NCBI RefSeq assembly: GCF_019925205.1
Contig: NC_083563.1
Span: 3,596,001-3,660,000 of the forward strand
Length of the DNA stretch: 64,000 nt
Source of the DNA: Metopolophium dirhodum
Lineage: Eukaryota > Arthropoda > Insecta > Hemiptera > Aphididae
Reading direction: 5' to 3'
Each line of letters starts with the position of its first letter. The first letter of the stretch is position 1. Below, piece after piece: positions 26,900-39,883 of this stretch. Made by a program: the position numbers and the translations under genes. The notes beneath the pieces are model-generated. The model was not told the DNA's origin and did not search any database. It saw only the letters and a program-made list of their open reading frames with translations.

Positions 26900-27760
26900 G
26901 TACATTTTTGGCATAGAAATCCGTACGCATGAAAAACAAACAACACGTTACACGCATAACAGTACAATCGACGTGTGTGATTCGTCTGTCGACAATGGAG
27001 TAATCACCTCGAGAAAATACTTGCCCTGCAAGCTTACAAATTCGAACCAGTCACGGCGATATGTATTTTGTGTAATGCACAAATTAATATTATATCAGCG
27101 GTGGAAGTGCGTATTTTGGCGCTCTTACGACACCCGAGTCACCCCTGTCTTTAGTCACGATCAATCAACGTGTACACGATGTTTAAGCATTATTATTTCG
27201 TACCATATATACATTTGTTTAGCCAACCGACGACAAAGACCTGCCGCCAGTAGCTCGAATAAATGGTCGGCGGTGGCATTATACCGAGTGCACAGATAGT
27301 ATTATTATTCTGATAATCGCCACCGAGTAGGATTGGTGAAAATCCTGTTTCGCACACGGCCTTTATCTTCCCGTCGGCCCTTCGGAGACTTAAAAACATT
27401 GACGACGGAAGAAACTTTTAACCATCACTGTACGTTGAATATCGCATTCACATTATCCTGGGCGAAATCGGCTAAAAGATAAACTCGTCCGGGCACGTAC
27501 CGGGCATTATCTTCTTATGTGTATACACACCCAGAGCCGGCGTAGAAGAGGACCGTTTTTAATGTCGCAATGGTCTTAAACCGCAATGAATGCATAAATA
27601 AAACATTTTTAATGTAAACCGGTATATGTATACGAATTCCCATCTCACCGTTCCGCCTAGCCAATGGATAAAATATGTACACGAATGGAATTGCCCCGGC
27701 TACGTACCTATATAAATATATACCAACCATGGAAAAAAAAAATAATAGCAATAATCTTTT
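26900..27760. other. GC-richer, CpG-containing block
   Basis: Base composition is clearly more balanced than in the flanks and CpG is frequent. Frames at 26898-27299 (+), 27193-27399 (-) and 27515-27751 (-) are open but have no recognisable domain, signal peptide or convincing splice boundaries. It may contain untranslated exon or enhancer sequence. Confidence 0.3.
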
Positions 27761-28290
27761 AAACTATATCAGCCATAAAACACGGTTTCGATCGTCTCAA
27801 ATTTGCTTGTAACTACACCTTGTAACAGGAGTGCAATACACACGAATAAATGTATAAAACAAATAAAATGTAATACTACTTAGCTGCTGTATCACCCAAC
27901 TTCACCCGGGTTAAAATAAATTAATCTATCTTTCTATCGTTTTCCGTTTTGCTTCGATTGAATTATACAATACAATGTTTACAAATATTATATTTAAAAA
28001 AAATAAAAACCAATATTACAATCAAATACTTATGAACACTATTGCAATGATTCGTTTTTTTTTCACTTCTACATTTTAGACATTTTTTTTACGCAATCAC
28101 AAAAAACTGGAGAAAAAAAAACCAACTAATGCTTAAAACCAGACGTTGATTCAATATAATTGTTAAGACTAGTATTGTCTCTATGCGTTTACATAAAAAA
28201 ATGTCCAAAATATTAAAAAAGCCAATCATAATAATAATTATTGTAATAGGTAACTTATTGTGCTTATACATTTTAATTTAAGATTTGTAT
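27761..28290. other. AT-rich noncoding stretch
   Basis: Nothing recognisable apart from poly-A/T runs. Confidence 0.5.
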
Positions 28291-28294
28291 TTTA

Positions 28295-28800
28295 GATTCT
28301 GAGCGGAGCGAGGGATCTAGTGGTTTTACAATGGTGTTATTTTTTTATTTTTTTTTTATCTTGTATGCAAAATTTTTACCAGAAGAAGAGTGCTTCGATT
28401 TCAACATATTATAGTATATCATCTTTTAGAAAATTGGATCAAGATAGTACTTTAAAGAAGTCTATTTTCGATTTTCTCAATCTTTGGAAAAACCACCGAC
28501 AAATTACAAAAAAATGGGATTTTAATTTCCAAAGCTTTGTTTATCACCATAGAAACGATTACAAAGAAAAATAAAATTTTTAGTTATTTTGTTGGAATTT
28601 ATAATATTAATTCAACAAAAAGGCTATAACAAAATATAATAACAATATAAAATATCCAGACTGACAAACCGTCTCCACTCAGAATCGTTTTTCGTATACA
28701 ATGATATGATATCATTGAATTCAAATTTAATACAATCCATCATACAGTAACCCACTTGTAACCTACTGTACAGCAGAGCGACATCCACTTACTCGTTTTT
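28295..28800. mobile_element. Dispersed repeat family R1, copy c, with inverted terminal words
   Basis: The copy starts with GATTCTGAGCGGAG (28295-28308). At 28673-28686 it has the near-exact inverse CTCCACTCAGAATC (13 of 14 positions complementary), giving inverted ends 392 bp apart. The shared family block continues to the right: TTTTTCGTA, the perfect palindrome CAATGATATGATATCATTG (28699-28717), CAAATTTAA and a CATACAGTAACCCAC word. It resembles a non-autonomous DNA element. The short plus frame inside (28320-28574) shows no transposase motif. Confidence 0.65.
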
Positions 28801-29222
28801 TTTTAAATTATATTTGTAAAATATACTTTTTATGTCATATTTCTACTAGTATTATTATATCTGTAACCAATGGCAACCATCATAAGCACAATAATATCCA
28901 ATTTTCGTTAGTCAACATTATATTCATGTGTTAGCTACAATATAGCAACATATATAAGGGTGAAAAAAATAAACTATAAACACCCTTCGAGTTTCAAAAA
29001 TTCTATTTATATAACTTTTATTGAAAGTCCAGTAGTTTTTGTTTTTATAGAGAATAAACAAACATTAATTTTATATATATATTTTTTTACAACTATTTTA
29101 TTTACTTTAACCAATGGCAACCATAATAAATATATACAAAAAAAAATCTTTAATTTCCGTTTGCCGATACAAAATCCCTGTGTGAGCCTATCTTTAAAAT
29201 TCGGATTTTTAAAAACCCTTTT
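28801..29222. repeat. Repeat-derived segment with CCAATGGCAACC words
   Basis: The word ACCAATGGCAACCATMATAA occurs twice (near 28867 and 29110). Its reverse complement type, GTTTGCCATTGGTTAC, occurs inside the Helitron-like element near 36.6 kb. This suggests decayed copies of the same element in the opposite orientation. The open frames at 28960-29241 (+) and 29007-29279 (-) carry no transposase signature. Confidence 0.4.
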
Positions 29223-29269
29223 CCTTTGTACCACAATATAGGTGTGCACTAAATATTGTGGTACAAAGG
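29223..29269. repeat. Perfect 17-bp inverted repeat (hairpin)
   Basis: CCTTTGTACCACAATAT at 29223-29239 is followed by a 13-nt loop and then its exact reverse complement at 29253-29269. The stem has no mismatch. It could be the end structure of a small transposon, a transcript hairpin or a terminator-like fold. The stem is shorter than a typical microRNA precursor. Confidence 0.9.
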
Positions 29270-30959
29270 TAATTTTCAATTTGACATTGGTAAGTAAATT
29301 TGAAGTTTTCAGCTATCATAGTATTGTCTGTACGTTAATCAAGACATCTTCTTTTAAATACTACATAGATTTCTGAAAAAGTTTTATGTGATTGATAAAA
29401 ACGGCTTTCTTTAAACAATATTAATTTTTCAGTTTTTTCACAGGTCGTGTATATTTTAATGTTTTTATACATTATGTTTTTTTTACGTAACATTTAATAA
29501 TGAAATAATAAAAAATTAATTTAGTTGTATCAAAAGATTAAAACAATAATAACATGGAGTTAAGGCAAAATGTATAATAATATGTAAACAAACAACGTTT
29601 CTGTATTATATTATATCTGATAGAGATGATTCAGTTATATTTATATATTTTAAAATGAAGATAAACATTTTTGTAATTAATAATTAATACATTTTTCCTC
29701 GGAATTCCTTTAATTACTTTTAACTTTACTTAATTGATTATTATTAACAAGTTTTTATTTTAAAAGAAATGTAGTACGTTATTTGATAACATTCTAAAAT
29801 AGTGGGGAGATTTTGCTTTGAGTTGGTCACATTTTTAATTAAACTAAATAAAAAATAAATAATTAAAGTTATAATAATATATTTTTAAATTAAAAATCTG
29901 AAATCGTTTTTCATACAATACAAAGGTATTTAGTACGTATTACATTGTGTGTGTGTATGTTTTTTTTTAAGAAAAAGCTTTTTAATAATGTATTTTTATG
30001 TAAATATAAAAATGTAATAACATAAATTATATTAATAAATTATAAACACTTTTAAAAGATTATTATATTATGTTCATAATTTCCTGAAGAAAGAGTAAAT
30101 TTCCATAAGTTTAAGTCTGAATATAAAAACGACATTTCAAAACTGAAAATAAACGTAATAATATTCAAAAGTCTATTCCAAACCATCTTTTTTTTGTATT
30201 TTTTTAGAATTTCGAGTCTATTATTCGGACATAGTTACATTACCCCTTAAAAGTTTTTAGTATCTAACATTTTAAAACAGTATAAATAAGTACATAATGT
30301 TATATTTGACGAATGTTTTGAAAACTCTTTACTATACGATATCTTATATTAAAACCGTCAGCTTACAGACGAGTTTATGATTGTATTCTGATAAAGAAAC
30401 ATTTTGTCTGATAACAATGTGTAAAAAGTTAGAAAATATAAATTGAGATAAAAGTACAAAAGCTTTTGGTTTTAAATCTAAGTTAAACGGTTGCCAATAG
30501 AGCTTCAATTACCCAAAAATAATCTAGCTTTTGTTAAAAACTTGTGATTTTAAGTTATATGTATATAAGTATGTTATTCTTTATTAAAATTAGATCAAAA
30601 ACGTCATACTGGTTGGAAATATAATAACCTATAATATTATGTAAAGTCACATAAAACCTTTCAAGCTTTTCTTATAAAAAAAAAAAAACTGTCACCTTCG
30701 CCCGAATAGTGGCCTAGTAAAAATGTTCGCACGACTTGGACGAATTGTACACACAATATCGTCTTAAAACCAAACATTACAATATAATTGCTTCCGTTTT
30801 CGTTTTAAATATGAAGCGTTCGCCCTCTGAAAAATAAACAGTAAACGCATTACGGATAGATCAGTATAATGAAAGCCATAAAATGCGCTAACTGTCAATT
30901 GATTGGAGGAGGGATTAAATATTATATTATCGTGATATAGGACAGGTAGTTAATTATGA
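29270..30959. other. AT-rich noncoding stretch
   Basis: Very AT-rich sequence with poly-A/T runs and a short GT run near 29947. No exon or transposon end is recognised. Confidence 0.55.
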
Positions 30960-32605
30960 TTTTCGCGTCTCGAATCAGCGTCGTTTTATTGGCAAACAGT
31001 AATTCGACGACATAATACCCGACAATCGGAAAAACGTGGACGTGCAGATACAAAAACTAAAACGGATGTCTTGGTAGGCTATGCCGATACGATTCAGCCA
31101 ACCGACGTCGCCCCCTTTGGAGGAGAAAAAAAGCTCGCCTCTACATTGTGTATTCAATATTATTTTAATATTGACGTTCGGATTGTATAAGCGCCCGCCG
31201 GGACGTGATTATTAAACAGTCCGAGGAATAACGAAACGAAAATTATTATTTGACGATCGCAAAAGACGATATCGTAATGTCATCGCGGCGATATTCGTTA
31301 TCTTCGACGACGCCACAGATAGCGTCCGTACGTCTATACTATAGTGGCACTTTACATTATATTTTTGTCATCGACGAGAAGAAAGACTATAATATCATGT
31401 CATGTCATTCGCTCTGTCCGAAACCGTCCCCGCGCCGATTTTGCATCCAGTCGCGTTTCGAATTTTTAAACGACAGTAATATTATGCTTATAATGTTTAC
31501 GAACTGTGCGTATGCATTGTGCACGTATCACGCACTGGCCGATGGATTCGAATTTCTCGGCCTCCTCCTCCGTGTTCCCCGCAGCCCGTCTCTTGGCTTT
31601 CGCGAGCAAACACACCGCAGGTATATATAGTGCACACAAGGGTGGCGGGACTTAAGAGGGGAAGGTGTCGGTGGAAGAGGGGGGTGAGGAATACCTGAAA
31701 TTCTTGGCTCATACTGTCAACACCACCATGGTACAAGCTGTGCTATACTACCTACGGCCGAACCGCGACGACTGCGACAACTGCGACGTCGTCGACGGCA
31801 TAATATATAATATCTAACCTGCCTCGCCGCCGCCGCCGCCATCGTTTTGGTGTTTGCTCACTCGCAGAGTTCCCAGGCAAACAGATTAACCGTTTGGCCA
31901 GGCGGTTGTGTAAACCATTTCTTCCGCACGCGTATTATATACACAACATGTTATACCTACCGCGCTCGTAAGTATAAATACATATCGTACCGTCTATATC
32001 GTCTCTTACAAATATTTCCGCTTATTGCGACGTATACGCGTATAATATTATGTAGGTGCGTACCATGTATTCGGGAAGAGATGATCTCCCGCTGGGAGAG
32101 GCGGCGAAGGTTGGTCGGACTTTTTCGTATATATATATATATAGGTCTGCGCCACCGTCGCGTTTGTACTATAACTTTTTGTGTGCATCTTTGTATATTG
32201 TAATACACGGTACAACTCGCACGCACCCTATAGAACACATTCGGCCACCCCAAAGACGACAGATGTTGGTAAAACACACGTTAAATACAATACTTCTGCA
32301 ATACTTGTACAATGTACGGATAAGACGTGTAGTCGTCGACAACGTTAGAGCGCAGTCGCAATGCTATTGCTGTCGGTTTTTGCAACTCTCGGACACGACA
32401 TATTGTTATGGAACAGACGGCACTGTTATTCCGTCAAACGCTCAAACGGTGCATACCTAATTATACAATTGATTATACCACTTTATATCTGCAAAGAAAC
32501 TACTAACCCTTTAAAATTAGACGATAATGTAGCGCTGGGGTACCTGCGTACACTTTTTCCGACGTTTCCGCAATGGCCTACAGCACCACCACGGTCATAG
32601 TAATG
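30960..32605. promoter_or_regulatory. Large CpG-rich block, candidate promoter/leader region
   Basis: This is the longest GC- and CpG-rich block in the left half. It contains CGACG-type clusters, a (CCG)n run around 31825-31842 and a TA run at about 32128-32143. Many frames are open on both strands (for example 31250-31630, 31847-32203 and 32056-32460), which is typical of CpG-rich DNA rather than of six genes. It ends at a possible small coding exon at 32573-32605. Promoter or leader function is inferred from composition. Confidence 0.4.
32573..32605 (+). CDS. Weak candidate first exon (partial)
   Basis: An ATG in good context (GCAATGG) opens 11 codons reading MAYSTTTVIVM, followed in phase 0 by GTTAGT, an acceptable donor. 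It sits exactly at the downstream edge of the CpG-rich block, where a first coding exon would be expected. The peptide is too short to recognise. Without splicing the frame stops a few codons later. Confidence 0.2.
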
Positions 32606-32611
32606 GTTAGT

Positions 32612-35600
32612 TTAATATCTCTATAAATATGAAGTATGCGCGTACTCTATTCCTCTATACTCGGGGTTGTTCACTTTTAAATTACAGTAAATAGCAATTA
32701 AATTACTTATGTAATATTTGTATTCATTTACATAATTTTGAAGCGATATGGAATATTGTGAATTACCAGTATTACTTTTTTTTTCAAAAAACTTATTTTA
32801 ATATGGTCAACCATAATTATTACACTATAATTTATTTATTTCAAAATTTGGCTTGAACAATAAAAAATTCATAACTTTTGCTATTTTTTAAATTTAATTT
32901 CTCCCCTATGTGACAAATTAAATCATAGATTCAACACGAAGCAAATGATTCTATTTTAGCTACATGTTTTCATTACTTGATTAATTTTCCAATACATTAG
33001 AATATACCAACGAACACGCAATTAAAGAACACTATATTATATTCCAGTTTCGATTAATGCTGTAGATAGAACTTTTTTTTCGTAGACAGATTACAATAAA
33101 CATTTTCAAAAGCTGTCAAAACTTACCTATTTTTTCATGCATTGACGAGTTAAAGAGCCCCGGCGTTCCGAAAGCTCACTTAAACCTTGAATTCGTTCAC
33201 ATTCTTATAAAGGAACACAAACAGGTTCGCGTTCTAAAATAGATGAACACGATTATTTTGTAGTTTGTTTTGAAACTATAGAAATCTTTAAATAAAACTT
33301 TGAGAAGACAAAAACAATTTTTAAAAGTAGTTTTTTATGATATAATGATACAGTAAAATAACTGGTTAAAATAAAATATCTTTATCTAAATCCAATATAA
33401 TAACTGGGTTACTAAATTAATAAAAAATAAATTCCAAATTAATACATACAAATATGATATAAAACATATTTTAAAAAAACTTTTCAATAGCTGCCTAAAT
33501 TATAGTTTGAAAAATGTTGTAAGTTTTTCAAAAAAAACTCAAATATTGTAATGTAACGAAATTAATTTGTCAATACCACAGAGCCATTGTAAATAAAATG
33601 ACTATACAATAGTCAATAACATAATAATAATATAAAAAATACATTTTAAAATAGGTAGGTAGGTATTTCATTTGAAAGACTTAAAAATCATTAAATTTAC
33701 TTGAAAAATAAGAATTTCGTTCACGTTCACTTTTATTTGATATAATAGTGAGTGTTTTTCGCGAGTTGTTTGTAAATTATGAACATAATAGCGTTGTTTT
33801 TCAAACACTGATGTTACAACATACTGCTATCGCGTTATATTTTGCACTGCTTATAAGTAATACATCATATATTAAGTTTATTGATTGATGCTAATGCAAT
33901 ATAACTTCAGTCGTTTCACTCGTTATTATCCTTTATTGCTAGTCATTAAAATTCCCTAATAATCGACTCTGAAAAAAGTACTTACTGATGCACATAAAAT
34001 AAAATATGCAAAAATGTTGGGGAATGCTAATTTCAAAGCTGGCTGTGCAAAGTGCCCTCACATCTTCTCTTTTATTTGATCATATTGTAGCCCTATACTA
34101 TAGATATTACTACTAACACTATATAAAACGTCTAAGGTACATGCACTTACAGCGTGTGAAGTATTCGAATGAACGGTTTTTTCTTTACTAAAAATAATCG
34201 TCGAAATTGTGTTGTAGTATTTACCGAAACTTTTTTTTTCAGCCCATAAGTGCACAAAGTATATTTTACGATTGTAAATACCATAATATTTTACAACAAT
34301 CTGCTTACAATATTTTCTCCGATAGTACGAGTATTGTTCTACTTTTAATTGTTATATTTTCGTTCGTTTTTTTTTTTTTATTTCTGTAATGATAATGGTT
34401 ATAACAAAATATTACCAACCTTCAAATTAAATATGATTTCAAAAATGAATGGAATTATTTAAAGTAAAAAGATATACAGATACTATTAATTATTGTTACA
34501 ACAACGGCGATGCCGATGAGGATTTGTTATAATACATAATATGTTATGGAAGTATAGGTACGAGAACATCATAATTGGTTTTATATTATAGCTATACTAA
34601 GTATATATACAAATATTGCATTTATTAATCATTGCAAGTACATTGGCACACGTTATATTTTTAATTTATCGTCATACATTTATTATTTTGTATGTATTCA
34701 GACATTATCATACTTTATAAATTGAACAATAAAATATAATGATTTAAAATAAGTCTCATTTGATAACATTAATTAGTCAAAAACAGACAATGTATTTACT
34801 AATTTATGCAAGTTGAATTGAATAATCATTTTTATAATAAAAGTTTTGATTTTGTCACAGTACCTAATGTTTTAAATGCATTTGGTCATATAAAATTGAA
34901 CAACTTTTCAGATAAAAATCTATTGTTATATACTTTTTGTTTTTCATTAATTTTTTGTTTACTCAGGTATAAAGTTAATTTGGTGAAACCTATTTAAATT
35001 TATTGTTATGATGTCTTGAAAATGACTGGGATTTCTATGTGTTTTAAGTAAAAAAAAAAAAAAGTCTGCGTAATGCCGCATAACAACGACAATGTTATTT
35101 TTTTAATAAGTACACACCTTTTTATACAACATCTTTATACCTTGTAGTCATTATGGCTTGAGTGCTCCTTTATAACAATGGTCGTTTCCTACGAAAAGTT
35201 TATTTTTTAACATTTACGTTTATGGCAAAACGCTTTTTACCATCCATCTTCGAAACTTTGAGATGATATTCATTTTAAACTATTCGTTACACAAAAAAAA
35301 TTTAAAATATAAGTGCGTATAAAACACCTCCTTAATTCACTGCTTATCAAAACTGGCACTATCTGCATGCATTAACACTGCACGTGAATGATGTATTTAA
35401 AATAAATCAATGCGTCAATATCATCAAGTTTGATGTTATCACATTTCTCTGACTTTAATATAACAATAATTTACTTAATAGATATATTTACGTGTATCAT
35501 AAAACTACGCAAATAGGTATGCATCATAAGTTCGATTAGGATAGGTAATATATATTATACCTATTTCCAGGGCGAAAACCTTATAACAACGTTATATTTG

Positions 35601-36173
35601 ACAAAAAAGCGGTTGAAATTCGTAAACGTAGGTAATGATAACGGAATACGATAAACGAAAATAATGAAATATCACAAAACAAAACATAATGCTTAACATA
35701 ATATATTATAATGTATCATTAAAAGAAAACGTAATTTATAGAATATCATCAAACGAAAAATAACGCAAAACAAAATAATTTAAAAGTTTAATATTGGTTT
35801 CGCAAACATATTTATTTCATATCTTATAATCTTTCATGATTTATATTAATTGTCTTAGAAAAGAACCTAAGGATTTATTATATATTCCGTACACAGACTA
35901 TTCCCCGCATTAATTATTATTTTTAAGTTTAATAGGTATGTATTAAATGTTGGGTGAAATAAGGTTTCAATTCTAAATAACGATAAACACAATAAATGTG
36001 TAACGTTTTAATTGTAGATAACACAAAACGATTTTCTTACAAATGCTAGCCCTGCCTAAGTCACATAGAGCGGTACAAAATTCTTTTATAATTTATTTAC
36101 AATATATATGTATATAATATTATAAACGCTTAGACACTGCAATGGTATGAACAATAATCATGCTGTTGTAGAA
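32612..36173. other. AT-rich noncoding stretch with weak exon candidates
   Basis: Mostly AT-rich DNA. At 34243-34389 a T-rich acceptor (TTTTTTTTTCAG) precedes a frame that ends in a hydrophobic tail with many Phe and Leu. At 35571-35631 an acceptor (CCTATTTCCAG) and a GTAATG donor bound a 61-nt segment open in phase 0, beginning GENLITTLYL. Both could be exons of a + strand gene, but neither matches a known family. Words of the type CGTTCACRTTC near 33195 and 33720 may be repeat remnants. Confidence 0.3.
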
Positions 36174-36915
36174 TCTATATTATAATATATAAAATAACTT
36201 GTCCTGACTGACTGATTCGTCATTGCCTATAAAGTCGCGGAACCGCCGAAGCTATGAGTATGAAATTTGGTCAATAGTTTCGTTTTCAACAATCCTCCGA
36301 GGAGGTTACAAAGAAAATGGCCAAGAGAAGCTCTTGCCTAATGGTCTCCATATTATATGAACCCAACAAATTAAATAGCAAGTACTGTTGATGGACGGTT
36401 TTCTCCCCTCAAGATATTCAAGTCATTTTAATTAACTATGTTATCAAATTTACTTATTGTACAAATTGTATAGATTGTAAATATGCTTAAATAAATCAAA
36501 TAAAAAAAAAAAAGTTTTGTTTTATGATGGTTAGATTTTAAACATGGATTTTGAGATTCATGGTGAAAAAAAATTGTTTGTTTATATATGTTTGCCATTG
36601 GTTACAAACTATAATAATATTAACATTATAAATTGATAATTTTTTTTTTAAATATAAATGGTTGCCATTGATTACTTGTCAGATGAGGTAAAATTCGACG
36701 CATTCCATTCCTTATAACTTTTTAGAAGAGTACCCCCCACCCAGGAACTGCTATTTTTCAATAAATCAAAGTGATCTAATAAATAATAATTTTGATAATT
36801 ATAATACTATTAATGGTAGTGATCTAAAATTAATCTCCACCACAAAAACTGATAAAGAAAAATTGTATTACACAAAGAAAAACTGCACATGGGCGAAGCC
36901 GAGTTATTCATCTAG
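36174..36915 (+). mobile_element. Non-autonomous Helitron-like element
   Basis: The element begins with TC after an A (36173/36174) and ends with CTAG (36912-36915) before a T, the A^T insertion pattern of Helitrons. Its start (TCTATATTATAATATATAAA, then ACTTGTCCTGACTGACTGA) resembles the common insect Helitron start. Near the 3' end, the word GGGCGAAGCC contains a GGC-GAA-GCC mini-hairpin 11 nt before the CTAG, where Helitrons carry a terminal hairpin. The 742-bp interior is noncoding, with poly-A runs and two GTTGCCATTG-type words. No Rep/helicase coding is present, so it would need a partner element. The hairpin is partly decayed. Confidence 0.6.
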
Positions 36916-37171
36916 TATTTTATAATATGAAACATCTGTATCGGTTTATTCGAAGGATTATACCTAAAATATAAATATGAAATTAAACTGCCAAAAGATG
37001 GCCGGTCTCTGTGGTCACTATAACAACTACATTATTACACTGCCTATCGACTACCGTCGTTATAATAATTTCATAATCTAAATTCTTGTAGCCGCCATAT
37101 TATTATTATAACCACGATTGCACATAATGGTTAATGACGCGGGCGCGTGGCTTTTATGGGCTAAGGCTTGC

Positions 37172-37370
37172 CAGTGATGCCTAACCTTTTTTTTCTACGA
37201 CGGGCCACCAATAATAGAAAACAATTAATATCTAATAATAACAACTACAACAAATATTTAACTATCCCGAAAATAATAGTATTTTTATATATTTTGTTTG
37301 AACTTAAAACTTGGCCACGGGCCACATTACGTGCCGTCTGGACACGCGGAGACATTGAAAATCAACGGGT
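37172..37370 (+). mobile_element. hAT-type MITE remnant, one end only
   Basis: CAGTGATGCCTAACCTTTTT at 37172 matches the consensus start of many hAT MITEs, and subterminal words GACGGGCCACC and ACGGGCCACATTACG follow. The 8 bases before it, AGGCTTGC, are not repeated downstream and no matching right end was found. It looks truncated. Confidence 0.5.
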
Positions 37371-37399
37371 TAAACGTGAACGTTATAATATTTATTAAA

Positions 37400-39597
37400 G
37401 CGTATTTGATTTGTATATTATATACATATCACACTTTTTAAGATGTCCATATTATCCATTGAAAGACCAGAAATAATTGTTCAAGGATCTTGAAAGATTA
37501 TCCAATTTTTTTTTTATCCAGCCTCGTGATGAAGCTTATTTAGTATTTTTACCATTTTAAAGTTTGGATCTGCTCCTTTGCGGCTAAATTCACGGATGAT
37601 AAGGCTATAACATTTTACTGATATATTCCTTAAATTTAATTGACCAACTAAAATCTGAATGGGACGAGAAGGCAACTTACTCACATCCCTAAGCCTGCAT
37701 ATATCGTCTATACTCTATACATTCTACGAAATGTATAAAATACCTATAACTATGTGTCCATCGTTAATTTTTTTTTTTATAATGATTGGTAACATGATTT
37801 CATTTTCGGTTTGTAGAAAAATATCACTAAATTATATTTGTGAGACTAAAATGTCTATAACATTGCATCTATTTTATGTAAATTATTATTTTTTAATTAA
37901 ACCAATTAAATTGTATTTTATTACTATTTAGTACATATTTTTCTGCGTGTTGATTAACCATACCATCTGAATTCTTAATGACTTATGTCAATTAGAACGC
38001 GATAAAATATTTTATTTTACTGGGAAATGTATTAAAATTATTATTATTTGTTCGGTTTTTATTCTGGAAATTACGATGCGAGTATAGAAACGCGATCGAC
38101 GAGTGTTTTTCTCTCCCATATATTGCCATATAAATGTACACATAAACTGGCTGCAGGACAATTATTGTAACAGACAAATCTTAGTTTATAAGTCCTTTAG
38201 TACTGTAAAATAAAGGATGCAAGTGTGCTATCACAAAATAATAATCGCACTTAATAATAAGCGCGAGTCACCATGTGTGTGTGTGTATGTTCTGAGCCAA
38301 TACGATAGGTATTATAATATCCTGGTGTGCTCCGTTATACTTATAGAGTACGTACTCTGCACTGCGATTTATTACTGCTTCATCTCGTTGAATATAATTA
38401 TATATATATACTAGGTTTTTAACTGAAAGGTAGTGTGCTAAAGGTATTACGCTATGTTTGTATAAACTAATATAATATTATAGCAAATAAATATATTATA
38501 CTCCAGGAAACTGTTTATTTTGATCATTGATTATTACTTATAATATATTATTTTAGTTGTAACTTAATTGATGGCAAATACACAAATGGTAATTTTAAAA
38601 CGTATTGATAATTATAATATTATATATTTTAAAATAAAGAATATCAATGTAATATTATGTCAAGTTTATATTATAATATTTCCACACCAGGTGCGGCCTC
38701 GTTGAAGTACTGACGATTTTAATAATAGAAAGTATGTAATATAGTGTTTTAAATAATAATGAGAGGTCTATGTGATAATAATTGTGAAAAGGCTGTTTTT
38801 TCAATTTATTAAGCAAGTTGCAAGTATTTCTTGTTTTCATATTTAATATATTCTAACCAAATGAAATTGCAGACTCGTATGAATCTATTCATTAGTTCAC
38901 GACACTTCGTTGGATTTTTCCTTTCTCTCGTGTATAGTTATAACTTTTTATTTTTTACACCGATGAAAAGCAATGGGAATTAAAATGTACGTCTCAAAAT
39001 GAAAAGGGAAGAATAAACAGGGTGGTTTTTTTTTTTTCATTCTCACTTGTTGTCTTTATATTTCACCAATTAAAAACTACAAACCATTGAAATGTGTTCT
39101 GCAACCACTATAATCACAACCCCAATCAGACTGGTCTGGGTTCATACTTCATAGCGTTATTAAAGTTAGGCATTGATGTAAAAATAATTTTAATACAAAA
39201 TATAATATATATATATATATATATATTTATAAAAATATTACGATAAGAACCAACCAAAAATAAATTTTTTGTTCTCATACGACGTAATGACATATGAAAC
39301 TTCAACGATTTGGTTATGATGAAGCATTAGTTTTCGATACTTTTATATTTCAAACTCAACGGTCGTATACAAATTAAATTTTATAAAGCACAAAAAATAT
39401 TTAAAATGTATTTATATTTAATTGTACATAATGATATGATTTTAACTTTTGTTAATATATCTGACAACGATAACAAGCAATATAAAATATTAAACAAAAA
39501 CAAATGATGACATTTTTATACTATAAATCATTGTGTTAAACTAATAAATAAACTATAACATATTTTAATAAATTATGTTTATGAATTATTATGATTT
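37400..39597. other. AT-rich noncoding stretch with a TA run
   Basis: Contains an AT dinucleotide run at about 39205-39226 and a short GT run near 38276. The frame at 37659-37931 has no motif. No exon is supported. Confidence 0.5.
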
Positions 39598-39867
39598 TTT
39601 TTTTTTTTTTTTGTTGAGGCTTCGACAACTGCGGTCATTAGCCTGTGGAACTGTGGGTGAGGGTACTGTAGGTTTTGAACACGTGTGTGTTTGTTTTGGC
39701 AGAATTATTAAGTGGGCACCCATCTGTCATGCCCGGGTAGGGGATGGTGGCCTCTCTCTCCGGACACCATGACTGCCCGAAGAAAAATGCCACCAGTGGC
39801 CGAGTTCGAACTAGCGACGGTGTGCGTTGAAACCGACGCCTAAGTCCGCTCGCCAACTCCGTCCCCC
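39598..39867 (-). mobile_element. tRNA-derived SINE, copy B (diverged)
   Basis: The orientation and layout match copies A and C. A T run at about 39595-39612 is the poly-A tail on the minus strand. The body has the words GTACTGTAGGTTTT, TTGGCAGAATT and GACTGCCCGAAGAAAAATGCC, and the tRNA-like head ends in GTCCCCC at 39861-39867. The B box word GAGTTCGAACT is clear and the A box is degenerate. A probable target duplication starts TATGAATTA on both sides (39580-39588 and 39871-39879). Confidence 0.8.
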
Positions 39868-39883
39868 AAATATGAATTACGAT

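Noticed and set aside
31250..32460. Four to five open frames in the CpG-rich block
   Set aside because: Overlapping frames on both strands with no domain signatures. Compositional shadows are the simpler explanation.
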